A stretch of DNA of 8,648 bases, taken from the NCBI GenBank assembly GCA_046462535.1, contig JBKGVF010000013.1:1-8648 (forward strand). Direction: 5' to 3'. The notes under the pieces are model-generated. The model saw only the letters and a list, made by a program, of their open reading frames with translations. It was not told the origin of the DNA and ran no database searches. Both the position numbers and the translations under genes were made by a program. Below, piece after piece: positions 4,790 through 8,648 of this stretch; the first letter of the stretch is position 1, and each line of letters begins with the position of its first letter. This DNA comes from JAAZCI01 sp046462535. Lineage in GTDB: Bacteria; Pseudomonadota; Gammaproteobacteria; Cardiobacteriales; Wohlfahrtiimonadaceae.

Positions 4790-6247
4790 ATGCAGAATCA
4801 ACTGGCTATTATCTTTAAAATAAGTGGGATCTTAATTACCACTTTTAGCTTCACTTACTTAATTCCCGTTATTGTCGCACTGCTATATCAAGATCAGCAG
4901 AGCCCCTACTTTCTTATCACCTTTGCACTCTCATTTGCCATTGGTATAACCCTATGGCTCCCCACCCATCGCACTCAGGCACGCTTAAAGACCCGCCACG
5001 GATTTATTATCGTCACCCTCTTCTGGTCTCTATTGAGTATTATTAGTGCGCTGCCGCTCCATCTCTCTCCGGCAGTAGCAGCCCCTTGGAGTAAAGCAAT
5101 TTTTGAAGCAACCTCAGGGTTTACCACCACGGGGGCGACCATCTTAACGGGGTTAGATTATCTACCAAAATCAATCCTTTGGTATCGCACCCAACTTCAC
5201 TTTTTTGGAGGAATGGGGATTATTATTCTTGCTGTTGCCATTATGCCCCTCTTAGGAATGGGGGGGATGGCTCTCTATAAGGCCGAGATCCCTGGCTTAG
5301 AGAAAGAGAATAAAATGACGCCTCGCATCGCTCAAACTGCCCGCAACCTCTGGCTGGTTTACATTATTCTCCTTGCGGCCTGTGCCTTCCTCTACCTTCT
5401 GGGTGGGATGGATCTTTTCGATGCCATTACCCACGCCTTTACCACAGTAGCAACCGCTGGTTTTTCTAACTATGATGCGAGTATTGGATACTTTGATAAC
5501 CGCTTTATTGAGTATGTAGCCATCCTCTTTATGCTGCTTGGTGGACTCAATTTTACGACCCACTTTTTAGCATTTAGTCGTCGCGATATGAGCTACTACA
5601 CCGATAGTAGTGAGCTAAAGGTCTTTCTTACCATTATTCTATTAGCCTCCCTCTTAATCGGAGGTGCTCTCTACCTTTTTGGTGAATATGAGACAGTGCG
5701 GGCTAGCTTGCATCATGCACTCTTTGCAGTCTCATCGATGATGACCACTACAGGGCTTGCTATTGATAATTTCTCAGCCTGGCCTAGCTTTATCCCCATT
5801 TTAATTCTCTTTCTCTCCTTTATTGGTGGATCATCAGGCTCAACCGCAGGGGGATTGAAGGTAGCGCGGGTAATGCTGTTAGCAAAACAGATTATGCGGG
5901 AGATTAAATTACTCGTCCATCCTCGTGCACTCTTACCGATTCGAATCAATGGGCAGATTGTTCCTAACCCGATCTTAGGGAGTGTCTGGGCCTTTTTAGG
6001 GCTCTATGCCCTCTCCACTGCTCTATTAACATTAGTAATGATCGCTTTTGGACTCTCTCCTATTGATGCTTTTTCAGCTGTTGCAGCCTGCCTTAATATT
6101 ACCGGTCCAGGGTTAGGTGAGGTAGCCAGCAATTATGCCTCCTTAAGTGATGGGGCTCTATCGGTGTTGATCTTCACTATGATTTTAGGACGTCTAGAGA
6201 TCTTTACCGTCTTTGTCCTGCTTGTCCCTAGCTTTTGGCGTCATTAA
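4790..6247 (+). CDS. trkH: Trk system potassium uptake protein, membrane channel subunit
   Basis: TrkH is the inner-membrane K+-translocating subunit of the Trk system, gated by the cytoplasmic nucleotide-binding protein TrkA. The 485-residue length is the usual one for TrkH. The four M1-P-M2 repeats are visible from their selectivity-filter segments: TTTGAT (112-117), ATAGFSNYD (221-229), MTTTGLA (318-324) and NITGPGLG (436-443). Each supplies one filter glycine (115, 224, 322, 439). The intramembrane loop GGSSGSTAGGLKVAR (346-360), which gates the pore in this family, is intact, as is the C-terminal ILGRLEIFT (466-473). Hydrophobic segments span the whole protein. No trkA lies in the window, so the partner must be encoded elsewhere. 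Shine-Dalgarno complementarity is weak (AGGCAGG, about 6 bases before the ATG). A run of seven G at 5270-5276 encodes Met-Gly-Gly-Met. Confidence 0.97.
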   Translation: MQNQLAIIFKISGILITTFSFTYLIPVIVALLYQDQQSPYFLITFALSFAIGITLWLPTHRTQARLKTRHGFIIVTLFWSLLSIISALPLHLSPAVAAPWSKAIFEATSGFTTTGATILTGLDYLPKSILWYRTQLHFFGGMGIIILAVAIMPLLGMGGMALYKAEIPGLEKENKMTPRIAQTARNLWLVYIILLAACAFLYLLGGMDLFDAITHAFTTVATAGFSNYDASIGYFDNRFIEYVAILFMLLGGLNFTTHFLAFSRRDMSYYTDSSELKVFLTIILLASLLIGGALYLFGEYETVRASLHHALFAVSSMMTTTGLAIDNFSAWPSFIPILILFLSFIGGSSGSTAGGLKVARVMLLAKQIMREIKLLVHPRALLPIRINGQIVPNPILGSVWAFLGLYALSTALLTLVMIAFGLSPIDAFSAVAACLNITGPGLGEVASNYASLSDGALSVLIFTMILGRLEIFTVFVLLVPSFWRH

Positions 6248-6258
6248 TCTCTAATAAA

Positions 6259-6297
6259 AGAAGAGCCCCAACTATGGGGGATAGTTAGGGCTCTTTT
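6259..6297 (+). terminator. Rho-independent terminator of trkH
   Basis: AGAGCCCCAACTAT (6262-6275) pairs with ATAGTTAGGGCTCT (6281-6294) with a single C-A mismatch, around a GGGGG loop, and ends in TTTT. Flanking A-T pairs extend the stem. It begins 12 bases after the trkH stop. The minus-strand reading (CTTCTTTTATT tail) may also stop transcription from the convergent cpxP-like gene, whose own 3' region has no better candidate. Confidence 0.88.
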
Positions 6298-6467
6298 ACC
6301 GCCTTTATCGTACTTTGGGGGAACGATACAGTACAGTTCTATTAAGGAGAGAAGTAGAGGGGATCGTATTTCGATGCCTTGGAGTACTTATGAGTTTAGG
6401 GAGATACTCTCTGCAGCCCCCTTGCTGAGGAGGAGACTCCCCCCCACTTCACTACCTATTTCGTAAT

Positions 6468-6491
6468 AATTCTCTACTCAATTCTCTACTC
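6468..6491. repeat. Perfect 12-bp tandem duplication over the stop codon of the cpxP-like gene
   Basis: AATTCTCTACTC occurs twice back to back (6468-6479 and 6480-6491). On the minus strand this reads GAGTAGAGAATT twice. The first copy met by the ribosome carries the final Glu codon and TAG stop of the cpxP-like gene, and the second copy gives a further in-frame TAG 12 bases on. It looks like a recent slippage duplication. Confidence 0.8.
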
Positions 6492-6884
6492 TTTTAGGGG
6501 GGTTCGCTTCTGCTCTGATCGAGCCCCCTTCTCACCCATGCCACCCCGCACGCCCTCTCTCGCTCCTTTAGAGGGGGAGGAGAAGCCTCTCTCCACGCTC
6601 TTAGCGCGCTCTTCTGGTGACCTATCGCGACGAATTTGCTCTTTAGCCTCACGCCGCTCCCACTTACGCACCATCTTTTCACGCGCCTCATCACTACTTG
6701 ATTGATAGCGCTGATGCTTAAGACGGAGCCGCTCGATAATGCGACTTTGCTCATCACTAGCAATCTCTGCAGCTAGCTGCTCATCAAAGGTAGGATTATC
6801 AAGCAGCGTTCGATAACGCTGATCCCCCTCTGCAGCTTGTGAAAGTGAGAGAAGAAGAGTTGTAGCAATCAGTAGCGTTCGCAT
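6486..6884 (-). CDS. Small periplasmic Spy/CpxP-like protein, divergent from cpxRA
   Basis: The 132-residue product has a Sec signal peptide (MRTLLIATTLLLSLSQAAEG, cleaved around residue 18). Residues 27-80 resemble the second half of the Spy/CpxP chaperone fold: the LLDNPTFDEQ start (27-36) matches the 'I..D.FD' helix start of Spy. A long charged helix follows, then HQRYQSSSDEAREKM (57-71) at the place of the usual 'IY.iLTPEQk..f' motif. The LTxxQ signature is therefore degenerate (SSSDE), and the first half of the fold with its own LTxxQ is absent. Residues 88-132 are a Ser/Gly/Arg/Lys-rich, probably disordered tail. In E. coli, CpxP restrains CpxA and guides misfolded proteins to DegP. The divergent position next to cpxRA and the CpxR box upstream support a similar role here. 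The ribosome binding site AAGGAG precedes the ATG by 7 bases. The name cpxP is plausible, not proven. Confidence 0.65.
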   Translation of the reverse strand: MRTLLIATTLLLSLSQAAEGDQRYRTLLDNPTFDEQLAAEIASDEQSRIIERLRLKHQRYQSSSDEAREKMVRKWERREAKEQIRRDRSPEERAKSVERGFSSPSKGAREGVRGGMGEKGARSEQKRTPLKE

Positions 6885-6912
6885 GGTTATGCTCCTTATC
6901 TGTTAGTATGCT

Positions 6913-6918
6913 TTTATA
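6913..6918 (-). promoter_or_regulatory. Likely -10 of the cpxP-like gene
   Basis: On the minus strand TATAAA (5 of 6) lies 28 bases before the start codon. No good -35 is present, as expected for an activator-dependent promoter. The CpxR box at 6954-6968 is centred about 45 bases upstream of this -10. Confidence 0.45.
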
Positions 6919-6953
6919 GTAGGGGGTGAGCAGTAAAGGGATATGGAGAAGTT

Positions 6954-6968
6954 GTAAATTTGGGTAAA
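6954..6968 (+). promoter_or_regulatory. CpxR box between the cpxP-like gene and cpxR
   Basis: GTAAATTTGGGTAAA is a perfect match to the CpxR consensus GTAAA-N5-GTAAA. It stands between the two divergent start codons (6884 and 7057), at about equal distance from the -10 elements for both genes. It could therefore activate both the accessory gene and cpxRA. A third GTAAA half-site lies at 6933-6937, 21 bases (two helical turns) from the first. The right half-site also overlaps an inverted repeat, AAATCG-CC-CGATTT (6966-6979). Confidence 0.88.
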
Positions 6969-7015
6969 TCGCCCGATTTTCCCCCTTAAGTGCACCCCGC
7001 GATAAAGAAAATCCT

Positions 7016-7021
7016 TATAAT
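7016..7021 (+). promoter_or_regulatory. -10 element of cpxR
   Basis: TATAAT is a perfect -10 lying 35 bases before the cpxR ATG. No recognisable -35 is found at 16-18 bases upstream, where the sequence is C-rich. This fits dependence on an activator, presumably phosphorylated CpxR at 6954-6968. Confidence 0.6.
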
Positions 7022-7056
7022 AGTACCTATCCTATTACCGATAAAAAGGAGTCACT

Positions 7057-7770
7057 ATGGCCCATATTCTCTTTGTTGATGATGATTTAGAGCTGCAAGC
7101 CCTTGTCTCTGAACTACTTACTCTTGAAGGGTTTACCCCATCGCTCTGTAGCAATGGGGTCGAGTGTCTCGACTTTTTAGCCCATACAACCCCTGACCTG
7201 ATTATTCTTGATGTTATGATGCCCAAAAAGAATGGTTGGGATACCTTAAAAGATCTTCGCGTAGATCACCCCCATCTCCCCGTCATAATGCTCTCGGCTA
7301 AAGGGGATAGTATTGATCGCGTTTTAGGTTTAGAGCTCGGAGCTGATGACTATATCACCAAGCCCTTTGATGACCGTGAGCTGATTGCCCGTATCCGAGC
7401 TCGAATCAGAGTGATTAATGCCTTACAACAGGAGCCTCAAGAGGAGCGGGAAGAGAATATTATCACCATCGATGGTTTAACCCTAAATCGTGGGCAACTG
7501 CTTGCCCAATATGAGGGGGAGGAGATTAATCTCACCAGCACTGAATTCTCTCTCCTCTTCTATATGGCACAGAATCGGGGTGAGACCTTAACCCGCGACG
7601 ATCTGAGTCGTAAAGTGCTCAATAAGCGCCACCAAGCATTCGACCGTGTGATCGATATGCATCTGAGCAATATTCGCAAAAAACTCCCAAAACGCCCCGA
7701 TGGCTTAGGATGGTTTAAGACCGTTCATGGCTTAGGGTATATCTTTCTTGATCACTCACTTCAATCATAG
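7057..7770 (+). CDS. cpxR: Envelope-stress response regulator CpxR (OmpR/PhoB family)
   Basis: CpxR is the cytoplasmic DNA-binding partner of the sensor kinase CpxA and activates envelope folding and quality-control genes. The 237-residue product has an N-terminal receiver domain (about 1-120): acidic pocket Asp8/Asp9, phosphoacceptor Asp52 in ILDVMMPKKNG, Ser80 and Lys102 in ITKPFDDREL. A short linker (about 121-134) leads to a C-terminal winged-helix domain (about 135-233). The recognition region VLNKRHQAFDRVIDMHLSNI (187-206) and the ending WFKTVHGLGYIF are very close to E. coli CpxR, which separates it from OmpR, PhoB and RstA. The ribosome binding site AAGGAG (7046-7051) is strong. The stop codon is 5 bases from the cpxA start, indicating an operon. 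A CpxR box in its upstream region suggests autoregulation. Confidence 0.95.
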   Translation: MAHILFVDDDLELQALVSELLTLEGFTPSLCSNGVECLDFLAHTTPDLIILDVMMPKKNGWDTLKDLRVDHPHLPVIMLSAKGDSIDRVLGLELGADDYITKPFDDRELIARIRARIRVINALQQEPQEEREENIITIDGLTLNRGQLLAQYEGEEINLTSTEFSLLFYMAQNRGETLTRDDLSRKVLNKRHQAFDRVIDMHLSNIRKKLPKRPDGLGWFKTVHGLGYIFLDHSLQS

Positions 7771-7775
7771 GGGGG

Positions 7776-8648
7776 ATGATGGGTCACATACTTCCCCTCT
7801 TCAATCGCCTCGGTGTTCGCGTCTTCCTCTCCATTTGGGTAAGTATGGCGCTCTTAGTCGGCTTTACCACCATCATTCCCCATCTTGATCAGCGTCGGAT
7901 CCTCTCCATCCCAAAGGAGGAGGAGCGTATCTATCAAGAGAATCTATTAGAGCGTCTCTTAATCGGGCAGAAGATGGCGGCCGCTCGTGGCGCCTATAGT
8001 GAACGAGGTAGAGAGGAGCGTAAGGGGGAGCGTAAAGGAGAGCGACGTCACCACGATCGTTATCTCATTATTATTCCCCACTCCTTAGAGGAGCGCTATC
8101 GCGCAATTCACCATATTAAGGAGGATCTCTTTATCGGCTTTATCATCAATACCATTGATCTGCCAAACGCCCATCAGCAATCGACAGGTAAAGAGGTTAT
8201 TATGGGCCCTTTTCATCATCCCTCAATGGAGGGAAACCACCTCTATATTGTAGCGCCAGCACCCCCCCAATCATACTATCTTGCCCGCCTCTTTGATGCC
8301 CCCCTTCTCTTAGCAGGATTAATCACATTAATCGGATTACCGATAGCCGCTCAGCTTGCCCACTCCTTAACGCGCCCTGTTATCCAGCTGCAAAAAGCCG
8401 CTGAACGTGTGGCGTTAGGGGATTGGGAGCAGGATGCCACCTTAGAGCAGGGACCGGTTGAGTATCGCTGTTTAGGGCGCAGCTTTAACCATATGGTCGC
8501 GGCACTCACCCGCGCAGAAGAGGAGAAAAATCGCCTCTTTGCAAATCTCTCCCATGAGTTACGAACCCCATTAACGCGCATCAAGCTCACTAATAGCCTA
8601 CTGCGACGAAAGCTTGAGAAGGGGGCCTATCCCATTCCTACTCAGAGC
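7776..8648 (+). CDS. cpxA: Sensor histidine kinase CpxA, N-terminal 291 residues (3' end off the window)
   Basis: CpxA is the inner-membrane sensor kinase that phosphorylates CpxR under envelope stress. The visible part has a first membrane helix (about 14-35), a periplasmic sensor domain (about 36-173), a second helix (about 175-195), a HAMP linker (about 196-250, with SLTRPVIQLQKAAERVALGD), and the beginning of the HisKA dimerisation domain. That domain carries the phosphoacceptor His260 in FANLSHELRTPLTRIKL. The ATP-binding domain lies beyond the window. The start is ATG at 7776 or the adjacent in-frame ATG at 7779; a run of six G (7770-7775) is the only Shine-Dalgarno-like element, so translation may be coupled to cpxR, whose stop is 5 bases away. 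The sensor domain contains an unusual basic stretch (residues 77-95) made of ERKG repeats. Context and the HAMP/HisKA sequence support the CpxA call. Confidence 0.92.
   Translation, partial: MMGHILPLFNRLGVRVFLSIWVSMALLVGFTTIIPHLDQRRILSIPKEEERIYQENLLERLLIGQKMAAARGAYSERGREERKGERKGERRHHDRYLIIIPHSLEERYRAIHHIKEDLFIGFIINTIDLPNAHQQSTGKEVIMGPFHHPSMEGNHLYIVAPAPPQSYYLARLFDAPLLLAGLITLIGLPIAAQLAHSLTRPVIQLQKAAERVALGDWEQDATLEQGPVEYRCLGRSFNHMVAALTRAEEEKNRLFANLSHELRTPLTRIKLTNSLLRRKLEKGAYPIPTQS
8016..8045 (+). repeat. 12-bp imperfect tandem repeat encoding ERKG-ERKG-ER in CpxA
   Basis: GAGCGTAAGGGG, GAGCGTAAAGGA and the partial GAGCGA follow one another in frame, encoding ERKG, ERKG and ER (residues 81-90) of the CpxA periplasmic domain. 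The flanks are also highly charged (SERGREE before, RRHHDR after). A repeat of this kind can change length by slippage without shifting the frame. Confidence 0.75.

Noticed and set aside
5297..5949. Two minus-strand ORFs inside trkH
   Set aside because: Both lie opposite well-conserved TrkH pore segments and show no domain of their own.
6300..6325. TATCGT/ACGATA hairpin after the trkH terminator as a regulatory element
   Set aside because: It is a 6-bp stem with no U-tract or neighbouring start codon and lies between convergent genes; probably chance.
6374..6466. 30-codon ORF between trkH and the cpxP-like gene
   Set aside because: The AAGGAG upstream is far too distant (over 20 bases) from its ATG, and the sequence looks non-coding (Pro/Leu/Arg from C-rich tracts).
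6494..6763. Alternative minus-strand frame overlapping the cpxP-like gene
   Set aside because: The frame at 6486-6884 has a signal peptide, a good ribosome binding site and Spy-like features; the overlapping frame has none.

Overview
The window reads as chromosomal DNA of a Gram-negative gammaproteobacterium of moderate GC content. The evidence is a neisserial/pseudomonad-type outer-membrane porin, a murein-type lipoprotein, a Trk potassium channel subunit, a Mg-type (cysteine-free) porphobilinogen synthase closely resembling the Pseudomonas enzyme, and a Cpx envelope-stress locus in the enterobacterial arrangement (cpxP-like gene divergent from cpxR-cpxA). A member of Cardiobacteriales (Ignatzschineria/Wohlfahrtiimonas-like) would fit, but this is a guess from general character and not from a marker gene.

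Layout. 2-931: 3' part of a porin gene, cut by the left edge, followed by a terminator-like hairpin. 932-1713: 782 bases with no convincing protein gene but many hairpins: a strong orphan Rho-independent terminator at 1124-1152, an 11-bp direct repeat just upstream of it, and a promoter-like element at 1196-1224 followed by three consecutive hairpins (candidate small RNA). 1714-2013: a short ORF that is the signal peptide and first strands of a second porin, ending abruptly. 2113-3132: gpsA. 3239-4255: hemB. 4376-4558 (minus): small Lpp/OprI-like lipoprotein gene, convergent with hemB across a shared bidirectional terminator. 4790-6247: trkH, divergent from the lipoprotein gene. 6486-6884 (minus): small periplasmic Spy/CpxP-like protein. 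7057-7770: cpxR. 7776-8648: cpxA, cut by the right edge at the start of the kinase core.

The genes are mostly independent housekeeping units: phospholipid precursor synthesis (gpsA), heme synthesis (hemB), K+ uptake (trkH), and envelope structure (porin, lipoprotein). The one clear circuit is at the right end. A perfect CpxR box (GTAAA-N5-GTAAA) lies between the cpxP-like gene and cpxRA and is placed to control both divergent promoters, so the system probably activates itself and its periplasmic accessory protein. That protein is half the size expected for the Spy/CpxP family and lacks a proper LTxxQ motif, while the CpxA sensor domain carries a very basic ERKG repeat.

No mobile element, CRISPR array, tRNA, rRNA or defence system is visible. 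The window is largely ordinary. The points most worth checking are the candidate small RNAs in 1031-1353, the porin remnant, and the unusual CpxP/CpxA pair.
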